Shown: positions 5,575 through 11,415 of the stretch, piece after piece
Layout: each line of letters begins with the position of its first letter
Numbering within the stretch: position 1 is the first letter of the stretch
Source: Thermaceae bacterium
GTDB lineage: Bacteria > Deinococcota > Deinococci > Deinococcales > Marinithermaceae
DNA: 12,881 bases
NCBI GenBank assembly: GCA_026985615.1
Contig: JALSQD010000036.1
Coordinates: forward strand, 1-12,881
Direction: 5' to 3'
The notes under the pieces: model-generated
Told to the model about the DNA's origin: nothing
The model's database searches: none
Seen by the model: the letters and a program-made list of their open reading frames with translations, nothing else
Program-made: the position numbers and the translations under genes

Positions 5575-5824
5575 GCCGTCCGCGCTCGACCGGCGGCGGC
5601 TCGAGTACGAGCGCCAGGAGGTTAAGCGAGCGCTAAGCCTGCTGCGCGCCCAGCTGTCCACCGACCAGTACGTGGACGACATGCTCAACCCATCGGAGCT
5701 CCTGGCCATCCGCCAGGCGCTCTTGGCTGAGCTGGATCGGCTGCGTGAGATCAGTCGGATGTTCGCCCGCGCAGAGGCTCGGGTGCCGACGGACGACGAA
5801 CTGAAAAAGGCCCTCGGGATCTAG
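5546..5824 (+). CDS. Hypothetical small helical phage protein
   Basis: 92 residues from ATG 5546, with GGAGGTGG ~5 nt upstream, overlapping the 4132 gene by 29 bp in another frame. After a Ser/Pro-rich start it is almost all charged alpha helix (RRRLEYERQEVKRALSLLRA; LLAIRQALLAELDRLREISR), compatible with a coiled coil or a small helical bundle that binds a partner. No cysteine or membrane segment. Its position between the Gp3-like gene and the replication genes suggests an accessory role in DNA metabolism, which is inference only. Confidence 0.7.
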   Translation: MPTSPHSSSEPSALDRRRLEYERQEVKRALSLLRAQLSTDQYVDDMLNPSELLAIRQALLAELDRLREISRMFARAEARVPTDDELKKALGI

Positions 5825-5842
5825 GGTGTGAGGGGTGTGACC

Positions 5843-6205
5843 ATGAAAAATTGGAGCATCACCGACGTCGACATCCGCCATGCCCTGAACGAGCTCGAGC
5901 GCAGGGGGCCCCGCGGCCTCCCGCGCTCTGAGCTTGCGGCTCACTTCGGGTCGGATCGCAAGGGGCGGGCGGTCATGGCCGCCATCGTGGAGCGCGGCAT
6001 CGCGGCCATCGTGACCACCAACAACCCAATCGGCAGTGGCCAGGTCTACCGCCTGGCCCAGGGCGACGCCGACGTCGAACGAGAGGACCGCGAGCTGCTG
6101 AGCCGGATAGCGCGCCTCGAGCGGCGCCGCGCCGGCCTCCGGCAGGCATGGGAGGCGGGAGGCGTGCGCGAGGTGCAACCGAGCCTGATGGAGGCGGAGC
6201 AATGA
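5843..6205 (+). CDS. Winged-helix DNA-binding protein with C-terminal coiled coil
   Basis: 120 residues from ATG 5843 (purine-rich GAGGGGTG upstream); an in-frame GTG at 5828 is less likely because it has no ribosome site. Residues ~6-68 read as a winged helix: DVDIRHALNELE, LPRSELAAHFGSDRKGRAVMAAIVERGI, then a wing GSGQVYRL. Residues ~75-108 are a charged coiled coil (REDRELLSRIARLERRRAGL), suggesting a dimer. The stop overlaps the start of the initiator gene as ATGA. Likely a transcription or replication accessory factor; it cannot be narrowed further. Confidence 0.65.
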   Translation: MKNWSITDVDIRHALNELERRGPRGLPRSELAAHFGSDRKGRAVMAAIVERGIAAIVTTNNPIGSGQVYRLAQGDADVEREDRELLSRIARLERRRAGLRQAWEAGGVREVQPSLMEAEQ

Positions 6206-7158
6206 GTGTCGAAGCGATCACGTGGGCCATGCACATGGCCGAGGTTGGCGCGGTGCCGTCGCCAACGGCCGCGCACGTGCTCATCGTGCTTGCCGACTAC
6301 GCCGACGGCGACAACGTCGCCTGGCCAGGACAGCGGAACATCGCGGCCAGGGTCATGAGGTCAGAGCGGCAGGTGCGCCGCGCACTGGACGAGCTTGAGG
6401 GGGCCGGACTCATCACATCCGAAGCCCGTCGTAGAGCCGACGGCTCGCGCACATCGAATGCCTATAAGCTGCATGTCAAGCTCGCTTTCCAGCAACCGGA
6501 CACCCATGACCGGTTGCGACATTCAGTCGACCGCGCTCAACCGGACACCCATGACCGGGGGCCCCGGTCACCCATGTCCGGACATGAACCACCAATAGAA
6601 CCGTCAGTTAAAAACACCACCCCCCCTACCCCCCAGATGCCCGGTAGCGAAACGCGCGAGGGGGATGGTGAGGGAGAGGCTCGAGCCAAAACCAAACCCA
6701 TGCCCTCCGGTCGCGACCTGGCAGCCCGCTACGCCCAGCGAGCCGAGGAGGTGCGACTGGCGCTGTCGGAGCCAGACGTGGACCTCTACGTCCGGTTCCG
6801 CGGCGCGCTGCGCGATCGCATGAGCAGCGAGCACGCCTACCGGCGCTGGTTGGCCGAGGCGGTCTGGCCAGAGTTGCGGCGCTTGGGGCCGCGCGCGTTC
6901 CGCACTGCGGTGGCCGAGGCGGCGCCGCGTCTGGTCGACCCGGCCGTCAGGCACCCCACTGCCTGGCTGCTCAAGCGACTACAGTCGGCCGAGGCACAAG
7001 CTGAGCGCCGCTGGAACGTCAGCCAGATGTGGGCTGGGCTGGAATACCGCCCAGTGGATGACGACGGTCGCCCGGTGCTAGACCCGGTAACCGAGGAGGA
7101 GCGCGACGAGCTGCTGTCTCGCGGCCTGGCCCGCTGGATTGCGGAGGCTGCGTCATGA
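6202..7158 (+). CDS. Phage replication initiator, O-like, with N-terminal HTH_36-type winged helix
   Basis: 318 residues from ATG 6202 (GGAGGCGGAG 3-4 nt upstream). Residues ~15-92 match the helix-turn-helix domain of replication proteins of the O/DnaD-like kind: AHVLIVLADYADGDNVAWPGQ, NIAARVMRSERQVRRALDELEGAGLI and a basic wing. Residues ~98-170 are a Pro/charged linker whose DNA carries three 18-bp repeats (6496-6581). Residues ~171-318 are a helical domain (RYAQRAEEVRLALSEPDVDL; HPTAWLLKRLQ) that may recruit the helicase. The stop overlaps the DnaB start (ATGA), the initiator-then-helicase order seen in many phages. By analogy with lambda O it binds the repeats inside its own gene and loads DnaB. 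Initiator role 0.75 sure; origin binding is inference. Confidence 0.78.
   Translation: MSVEAITWAMHMAEVGAVPSPTAAHVLIVLADYADGDNVAWPGQRNIAARVMRSERQVRRALDELEGAGLITSEARRRADGSRTSNAYKLHVKLAFQQPDTHDRLRHSVDRAQPDTHDRGPRSPMSGHEPPIEPSVKNTTPPTPQMPGSETREGDGEGEARAKTKPMPSGRDLAARYAQRAEEVRLALSEPDVDLYVRFRGALRDRMSSEHAYRRWLAEAVWPELRRLGPRAFRTAVAEAAPRLVDPAVRHPTAWLLKRLQSAEAQAERRWNVSQMWAGLEYRPVDDDGRPVLDPVTEEERDELLSRGLARWIAEAAS
6496..6581 (+). repeat. Three 18-bp iterons, candidate phage replication origin inside the initiator gene
   Basis: CCGGWCACCCATGWCCGG occurs at 6496-6513, 6541-6558 and 6564-6581. Each copy is a near-palindrome (arms CCGGWCA / TGWCCGG around CC). Copies 1 and 2 are identical over 21 bp and in the same reading frame (QPDTHDR). 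Copy 3 is in a different frame (PRSPMSG), so it is the DNA that is kept the same. Spacings are 45 and 23 bp. A more AT-rich stretch follows at ~6583-6620, with GTTAAAAA. This is the lambda ori layout: iterons in the linker-coding part of O, then an AT-rich unwinding zone. Confidence 0.7.
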
Positions 7159-8426
7159 GGGTGCCGCCGCACGACCAGGCGGCCGAGCGCGAGCTGCTGG
7201 GCTCGGCCCTGGTAGACCCCGAGGTGCTCGACGTCGTCGACCTGCCGCCGGGGGCCTACTACATCACCTCGCACCGCAAAATCTGGACGGTCATGCGGGA
7301 GCTCCACGCCCAGGGGCGGCCAGTGGACCTGGTCACCGTCACCGAGCGCCTCCAGCATGAGGGCTGGCTGGACGAGGTCGGGGGCACGACATACCTGGTC
7401 GGCCTCAGCGAGCGCGCCGGGACCGCGGCCCACGCGCGTTACTATGCCGAAATCGTGCGCCGCAAGTGGGCGGCGCGCCGGCTGATACACGTCGCCGGCG
7501 AGGCCATCAGCGCGGCCTACGACGCCGACGAGCCGTTGGAGGTGGCGGGCCAGCTCGAGCTTGCCCTCATCGAGCTCGACCGCGGCGATGCTGAGGAGCC
7601 CCCAACCCTCGCGGACGCGGCCGCCGAGGCCTACGAGCACTGGCGCGCGGTGCGCGACGGCGATGCCCCGGCGCCGCTCACCCTAGGGATACCCGGGCTC
7701 GAGCGGGCGGTCTTCCTCGAGCCCGGCGACCTGATGATGCTGCTCGCCTCGACTGGCGTCGGCAAGTCGGTTTTTTCCCTCCAAGTGGCTCAGCACGCCG
7801 CCCGCAACGGCTGGCCCACGGTCTACTACAGCCTTGAGATGGTCGCCCGCCAGCACGGTGAACGTGCCCTGGCACAACTGGCTGGCGTGCAGACGATGCG
7901 GGCCCGCACGGGCCATCTGGCACCAGCCGAGGAGCAGAGCGTGCAGCGCGTGCTAAAGCAGATTGCCGCATTGCCCATGTGGCTTGAGCATCGGCTCGAC
8001 ACCATCGAGGCCATCAGCGCCGACCTTCGCCGCCGTGTGCGCAAGGCCGGCGTACGCTTTGCGATCGTCGACTACTTGGGGCTGATGGAGAGCAGCAAAA
8101 AAGATGAGCGCAACTACCTCAAGCTGCAACGACTAACGGCTGAGCTCAAGCGCCTTGCTGTGACGTTACGGGTGCCCATCCTGGTCGTGCACCAGCTAAA
8201 CCGCGAGGCCGAGACTGAGAAACCGACGATGAAAAACATCGCCGACAGCTATGGTGCTACCCGCAACGCGGACGTGGTGGCGGCCATCTGGCGGCCGCGG
8301 CTCGGCGAGGATGGGCAGATGAGCACTGAGGCCCATTTCATTATCATGAAAAACCGCTCCGGGCAGCAGGGCGAGTACGTGATCAACTACGACCCGCGGA
8401 CCGTGCGGTTTGGAGGTGCAGCATGA
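7155..8426 (+). CDS. dnaB: Replicative DNA helicase, DnaB family
   Basis: 423 residues, near the usual DnaB length. Residues ~1-110 are the N-terminal primase-interacting domain (AAERELLGSALVDPEVLDVV; HRKIWTVMRELHAQGRPVD). The RecA-like motor follows: Walker A ASTGVGKS at ~198-205, the segment VYYSLEM, Walker B AIVDYLGLM with Asp306, LVVHQLNREAE, DSYGATRNADVV and the KNRSGQQG motif near the C-terminus that supplies the arginine/lysine fingers. It unwinds the phage fork as a hexamer and partners with the O-like protein just upstream (ATGA overlap). No inserted intein or truncation is seen. Confidence 0.93.
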   Translation: MRVPPHDQAAERELLGSALVDPEVLDVVDLPPGAYYITSHRKIWTVMRELHAQGRPVDLVTVTERLQHEGWLDEVGGTTYLVGLSERAGTAAHARYYAEIVRRKWAARRLIHVAGEAISAAYDADEPLEVAGQLELALIELDRGDAEEPPTLADAAAEAYEHWRAVRDGDAPAPLTLGIPGLERAVFLEPGDLMMLLASTGVGKSVFSLQVAQHAARNGWPTVYYSLEMVARQHGERALAQLAGVQTMRARTGHLAPAEEQSVQRVLKQIAALPMWLEHRLDTIEAISADLRRRVRKAGVRFAIVDYLGLMESSKKDERNYLKLQRLTAELKRLAVTLRVPILVVHQLNREAETEKPTMKNIADSYGATRNADVVAAIWRPRLGEDGQMSTEAHFIIMKNRSGQQGEYVINYDPRTVRFGGAA

Positions 8427-8608
8427 TCGGCGCGGCAATATGGCTCAGCGCTTACGCGCTGCTTACCATCCTGGCCTGGACCCTGATCTACGTCGCTCTG
8501 CGCGGCATCGTCAGCCTGCGTGAGATCGTGCTGGTGGCCATCGGGTCGGCCATCGGTGCCTGGCTGATCCTGTGGCTGATGTGGGCGGTAGCGGGGTGGT
8601 TGGCATGA
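8423..8608 (+). CDS. Small two-segment membrane protein
   Basis: 61 residues from ATG 8423 (GGAGGTG ~7 nt upstream), overlapping the DnaB stop as ATGA and the next start likewise. Two hydrophobic helices, residues ~2-27 (LSAYALLTILAWTLIYVALR) and ~36-59 (IVLVAIGSAIGAWLILWLMW), joined by a short loop RGIVSLRE. No signal-peptidase site. It could be a holin-like or envelope-modifying protein, but it lies in the replication operon rather than a lysis module, so a lysis role is unlikely. Function unknown. Confidence 0.65.
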   Translation: MIGAAIWLSAYALLTILAWTLIYVALRGIVSLREIVLVAIGSAIGAWLILWLMWAVAGWLA

Positions 8609-9402
8609 CGCCGGATCGCATTTGCGGCCAGCGCGCGGGTAGCTACATGCCCGCCCTGGACGTTGTGGAGCTGGCCGGTGTGACGCCGTCAACGTTGTAT
8701 GTCTGGCTCCGGCACCGCGACTACCGGCGGTGCCCCTACTCGCGCGTCGTGCGTGGTGTGCTCTATGTGTGCCTCGATATCGCCGACGAGTACCTGGCCG
8801 GTGATGGGGTACCGCGGCAGCGACCGCCCGACGGCTGGATCACCAAAACAAAGGCGGTCCGCCTAAGCGGCCGATCCCACAACTGGTGGGACCGGCATAT
8901 CCGCAGCGGCGATGTACGGGCCGTGCGCTACCAGCGCCTCATCTGGGTACATCCTGACGACGTGCGCCGAGCAGCTGATGAGCGCAAGGCTAGCCAGCCG
9001 CCGCCCGGGTGGGTGCTACTCTCCAGGCTCGCCGAGCGGTACGGCGTCAGCGACGCAACAATGCGCCGCCGTGCGCAGCGCGCCGGCATACGCTGGCGGC
9101 ACTATGCCCATCCGGCTACCGGCCAATTGGCGGCGTACATCCACGAGGCCGATGTCGACCGGGTGGTCTACGGCCACGCCGTGCGCCTGGTGCCGCCAGA
9201 CGGATGGGTGCCCTATACGCGGCTGGCCACGGAGATGGGTATCGACCCGCAGGTGGTCTGGGGCTGGATGCGACGCCACGGTTACCGCATCGTCATGGCG
9301 CGCGAGCCCGGACGGCCGCGGACTGGCTGGTGCTCACCGGAGGCGTGGGAGGCGTATAAGCGGGCGAGTTACAAGCTTGCGGGGCGGGGGAGGGCGTCGT
9401 GA
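8605..9402 (+). CDS. DNA-binding protein with four tandem helix-turn-helix (MerR/HTH_17-like) units
   Basis: 265 basic residues from ATG 8605, coupled to both neighbours. Four similar units can be read: ~14-66, ~74-124, ~132-190 and ~197-254. Units 2-4 open with PP-x-GW (PPDGW, PPPGW, PPDGW), followed by a helix, a turn and a recognition helix (AERYGVSDATMRRRAQRAG; ATEMGIDPQVVWGWMRRHG) and then a strand wing such as RLIWVHPDDV or LAAYIHEADV. Unit 1 has MPALDVVELAGVTPSTLYVWL with wing VLYVCLDIADEY. Each unit fits the helix-turn-helix-plus-wing of MerR/excisionase-like domains. A four-unit array would read a long or repeated DNA site. Regulator or origin-architecture role is inferred; no named family recognised. 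Confidence 0.72.
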   Translation: MTPDRICGQRAGSYMPALDVVELAGVTPSTLYVWLRHRDYRRCPYSRVVRGVLYVCLDIADEYLAGDGVPRQRPPDGWITKTKAVRLSGRSHNWWDRHIRSGDVRAVRYQRLIWVHPDDVRRAADERKASQPPPGWVLLSRLAERYGVSDATMRRRAQRAGIRWRHYAHPATGQLAAYIHEADVDRVVYGHAVRLVPPDGWVPYTRLATEMGIDPQVVWGWMRRHGYRIVMAREPGRPRTGWCSPEAWEAYKRASYKLAGRGRAS

Positions 9403-9752
9403 TCCGCATCACCCTACCCTGGCCCCCATCGGTCAACCGCTACTGGCGCCATGATCGCGGCCGCACCCACATCAGCGCCGAGGGGCGTCGGTACCGCGCG
9501 GACGTGTGGGCGATCGTGGCCGAGCGCGGCACCAACGGCCTGCCATTTCGCGGCCCGGTGCGCGTGGTGATCCGCGCTTATCCGCCGGATCGGCGGCGGC
9601 GGGACGTGGACAACCTCGGGAAGGCGATCCTCGATGCCCTGGAGTTCGCCGGGGTGCTCGAGGACGACCACCAGGTGGCGGACCTCAGGATCGTGCGGGA
9701 GGAGCCGGTGCGCGGCGGCCGCATCGATGTCGAGGTAGAGGAGGCCACATGA
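9399..9752 (+). CDS. rusA: Holliday junction resolvase, RusA family
   Basis: 117 residues, the usual RusA length. The N-terminal LPWPPSVNRYWRH is the typical RusA opening. The catalytic acidic residues are all present: Asp69 and Asp71 in RRRDVDNLGK, the Lys75 of the same motif, and Asp90 in GVLEDDHQV. It is a dimeric, Mg-dependent endonuclease that resolves branched intermediates and prepares replicated phage DNA for packaging. Start is GTG 9399 with the usual GTGA overlap. In lambdoid phages rusA lies between the replication and late-control genes, as here. Confidence 0.92.
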   Translation: MIRITLPWPPSVNRYWRHDRGRTHISAEGRRYRADVWAIVAERGTNGLPFRGPVRVVIRAYPPDRRRRDVDNLGKAILDALEFAGVLEDDHQVADLRIVREEPVRGGRIDVEVEEAT

Positions 9753-10339
9753 CCGCCGAGGAGCGCAAACTCGCTGAAGCCTGGTACCAGGCCCTCCGTG
9801 CCTGGAAGACCAGGACCCTCACCGACACCATCCCGCGCGGCCCCCGGCGCACCCCCGGCGGCCCACCGGCCCGGGTGGTCTGGGGGTGCCCGGTCTGTCG
9901 CTCGACCCGTGCGGCGGAGTGGGACGAGCGGATCCTCGAGGCCCGCGCTCGCGGCGAGGACCTCACTCCGGTGGTGCGCGAGATCGCCCGCGCCCTCCGT
10001 GTGCGTGAGGCGGTGGTGTGGTCGCACGCCCGCGACCACCTCGATCCCGAGCCGCCCCGCCCGCTGATCGGTTCCTGGGCCCACAACCGGCGCGTCCGCC
10101 TCGGCGAGCACCTCCTAACCCCGGCCGGGTGGATCCCGGTCGAGCGGGTGCTTGCGGCGATCCGGGAGGCGCCGGAGGAGTATCGGATGTTGTTGGATCA
10201 GGTGAGGTTTGGGAAGGGCAGGAGTTCCTTGCTAAAGGGGGATGGGCATTTTCACAACGCTGAAAGCCGGCGATTGGCCGAGGCGGTCATTTGGTTGGCC
10301 AATAAGCTCTCTCAGCGGGTATCTTCAACTTGTGGATAG
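9749..10339 (+). CDS. Zinc/HTH phage protein, possible late regulator (Q-like position)
   Basis: 196 residues from ATG 9749 (ATGA overlap with rusA; GAGGTAGAGGAGG upstream). CPVC at 47-50 and WSHARDHL at 92-99 give C-x2-C-x42-H-x3-H, a plausible zinc site. Between them lies a helix-turn-helix (DLTPVVREIARALRVREAVV). The same arrangement appears in the small terminase at 10900. The C-terminal ~100 residues contain a second helical region (VERVLAAIREAPEEYRMLLD) and a His-rich piece. It occupies the place of the antiterminator Q in lambdoid phages (after rusA, before the late promoter), but shows no sequence I can identify as a known Q family. Alternative: a terminase- or HNH-like accessory protein. 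The 3' ~150 bp are lower in GC. Confidence 0.65.
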   Translation: MTAEERKLAEAWYQALRAWKTRTLTDTIPRGPRRTPGGPPARVVWGCPVCRSTRAAEWDERILEARARGEDLTPVVREIARALRVREAVVWSHARDHLDPEPPRPLIGSWAHNRRVRLGEHLLTPAGWIPVERVLAAIREAPEEYRMLLDQVRFGKGRSSLLKGDGHFHNAESRRLAEAVIWLANKLSQRVSSTCG

Positions 10340-10706
10340 GCGTGTGCTTGCGTGGGTGCGGGTTTGTAGCGCCTTGCTGGTACCTGGAGATACTCAAGGT
10401 ACCACGGCCACGGTTTGGGTTATTAGCGAGGGTGATTTTGGCGACGGCAGGATGTTCCTGAAACGTAGCGTGGTAGATCATCAGAACTTCGCGAAAGAAG
10501 TTGCGGAAGCTGCCATTAACGGACGGTTGGAGGAGCTTGAGCGCGCGCAAGGTCTTTACCGGTTTTCAGAGTTGCAGCGCTGGGGGCAAGGTGAATCATG
10601 CGAACTCTATGCTGTTGTAGCCAGGGATGACGGGAAGCTTGAGCTCGTTGCACCATTGGACGTAGAAGGTGTGTGGGCAATGGCTTCTCCGCCTAAGACA
10701 ATTTAG
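10332..10706 (+). CDS. Hypothetical protein in a lower-GC segment
   Basis: 124 residues from GTG 10332, overlapping the preceding stop by 8 bp. The frame is open from ATG 10242, but that start would overlap the previous gene by 98 bp and is less likely; other GTG codons at 10344 and 10356 are possible. A strand-rich N-terminal part (ATVWVISEGDFGDGRMFLKR) is followed by helices (FAKEVAEAAINGRLEELERA) and another strand region (SCELYAVVARDDGKLELVAP). Base composition is clearly lower in GC than the flanking genes, which suggests recent acquisition. No family recognised. The start site is uncertain because no strong ribosome site is seen. Confidence 0.55.
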   Translation: MDRRVLAWVRVCSALLVPGDTQGTTATVWVISEGDFGDGRMFLKRSVVDHQNFAKEVAEAAINGRLEELERAQGLYRFSELQRWGQGESCELYAVVARDDGKLELVAPLDVEGVWAMASPPKTI

Positions 10707-10727
10707 GCAACACTATCCCGCACTTTC

Positions 10728-10736
10728 TGCTATAAT
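10728..10736 (+). promoter_or_regulatory. Extended -10 promoter before the tRNA and late genes
   Basis: TGCTATAAT is a perfect extended -10 (TGn plus consensus TATAAT), the best promoter element in the window. No clear -35 is present 16-18 bp upstream, as is common for extended -10 promoters. Transcription would start near 10743, run into the terminator hairpin at 10750-10785, then the tRNA and terS/terL. Confidence 0.65.
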
Positions 10737-10749
10737 TTCCCTAGGATAG

Positions 10750-10785
10750 GCAAACCCCTGCCCGACGGCGGGGGGTTTTGCTTTT
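10750..10785 (+). terminator. Intrinsic terminator hairpin between the promoter and the tRNA
   Basis: GCAAACCCCTGCC pairs with GGCGGGGGGTTTTGC around a CGAC loop (one T-G wobble, one or two bulged bases), followed by CTTTT. The T-rich side is downstream on the plus strand, so it terminates rightward transcription. It could simply end the 10332 gene, but because it lies downstream of the 10728 promoter it could also act as an attenuator of tRNA and late transcription. Confidence 0.65.
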
Positions 10786-10787
10786 GG

Positions 10788-10862
10788 GGCGGGGTGGAGC
10801 AGAGGCAGCTCGCCGGGCTCATAACCCGGAGGTCGCGGGTTCGATTCCCGCCCCCGCAACCA
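10788..10862 (+). tRNA. tRNA-Met (CAT anticodon), initiator-like, CCA encoded
   Basis: A complete 75-nt cloverleaf. Acceptor arms GGCGGGG (10788-10794) and CCCCGCA (10852-10858); D arm GAGC/GCTC with a 7-nt loop; anticodon arm CCGGG-CTCATAA-CCCGG with CAT at 10820-10822; variable AGGTC; T arm GCGGG-TTCGATT-CCCGC; discriminator A and encoded CCA at 10860-10862. Initiator features: no Watson-Crick pair at 1:72 (G-A), three G-C pairs at the base of the anticodon stem, and an A11-U24 pair in the D stem. It is carried between the early and packaging modules, so it belongs to the phage. Confidence 0.93.
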
Positions 10863-10899
10863 CCGAATCATCCGAAGTACTGCTTCACTTACCCGAAAC

Positions 10900-11415
10900 A
10901 TGGTTGGCTACAGTGCCAAGTGCCGGGCCTGCAACAGCCCGCACCGGGAAGAGATCGACGCCCGCCTCCTCGAGGGCTGGTCCACCCGCAAGGTTGCGGC
11001 CTGGCTCGCCGAAGTCTACGGCGAGAAGATCAGCCCGGCGGGCCTGCACCGGCATCGATCGGCCCATCTGAACGTCCTCGAGGAGGCCAAGGAGCGCCTT
11101 GAGTCCGTGCGTCCCAAGTTCGAGGCCGCGGTCGAGAAGACCCTGGATGAGATTCGGACTTTGGACGAAATCGCCGCCCTTGGGCTCGAGGTCGCCCGCT
11201 CGCTGACCCCGCTGATCAAAAACCCCGAGGCGCGCGTCTCCAAGGCCCGGGCCGACGTCTGGGCGGCGGCGCTTCGCGAGGCCCGTGAGGCCATGCGGGC
11301 CAAGCACGAGATTCTGGAAGGGAAGAAGGTGAACGTTGAGGGGAGCTTCACCGGCCTCGGCGAGCTCTTCGGTCTTGTCCTCGGCGAGGAAGCTTCTGGC
11401 GAGGTGGAGGAATGA
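10900..11415 (+). CDS. Terminase small subunit-like protein with zinc/HTH N-terminus
   Basis: 171 residues from ATG 10900, 37 nt after the tRNA; no ribosome site is obvious. N-terminal C8-x2-C11 and H52-x3-H56 flank a helix-turn-helix (REEIDARLLEGWSTRKVAAW ... ISPAGLHRHRSAHL), an arrangement seen in DNA-recognition subunits of phage terminases. Residues ~58-160 are a long charged helical region (LEEAKERLESVRPKFEAAVE; ARADVWAAALREAREAMRAK) suited to the oligomerisation core of TerS. Direct overlap with the large terminase gene supports the role. It would recognise packaging DNA and deliver it to TerL. Family identity rests on position and architecture, so an accessory protein is an alternative. 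Confidence 0.7.
   Translation: MVGYSAKCRACNSPHREEIDARLLEGWSTRKVAAWLAEVYGEKISPAGLHRHRSAHLNVLEEAKERLESVRPKFEAAVEKTLDEIRTLDEIAALGLEVARSLTPLIKNPEARVSKARADVWAAALREAREAMRAKHEILEGKKVNVEGSFTGLGELFGLVLGEEASGEVEE
11326..11331 (+). promoter_or_regulatory. Ribosome binding site selecting the TTG start of the large terminase
   Basis: AAGGTG lies 4 nt before TTG 11336. Other in-frame starts (TTG 11375, CTG 11396) have nothing comparable, so the upstream start is preferred in spite of the long overlap with the small terminase gene. Confidence 0.45.

Noticed and set aside
4960..5709. 249-residue minus-strand frame
   Set aside because: Antisense of the Gp3-like gene and of the following small gene; no start signal or domain.
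6496..6581. Short CRISPR-like array
   Set aside because: Only three 18-bp units with unequal short gaps (27 and 5 bp) inside a coding gene and no cas genes; iterons fit better.
8423..8608. Holin
   Set aside because: Two membrane segments fit a holin, but it lies in the replication operon next to dnaB, with no endolysin nearby.
10242..10331. Upstream ATG start for the 10332 gene
   Set aside because: It would overlap the 9749 gene by 98 bp, and the other frame looks more coding there; kept only as an alternative.
10713..10901. 62-residue reading frame on the minus strand across the tRNA
   Set aside because: Its translation contains the familiar antisense-of-tRNA pattern (GRESNPRPPGYEPGE); it is an artefact of the tRNA gene.
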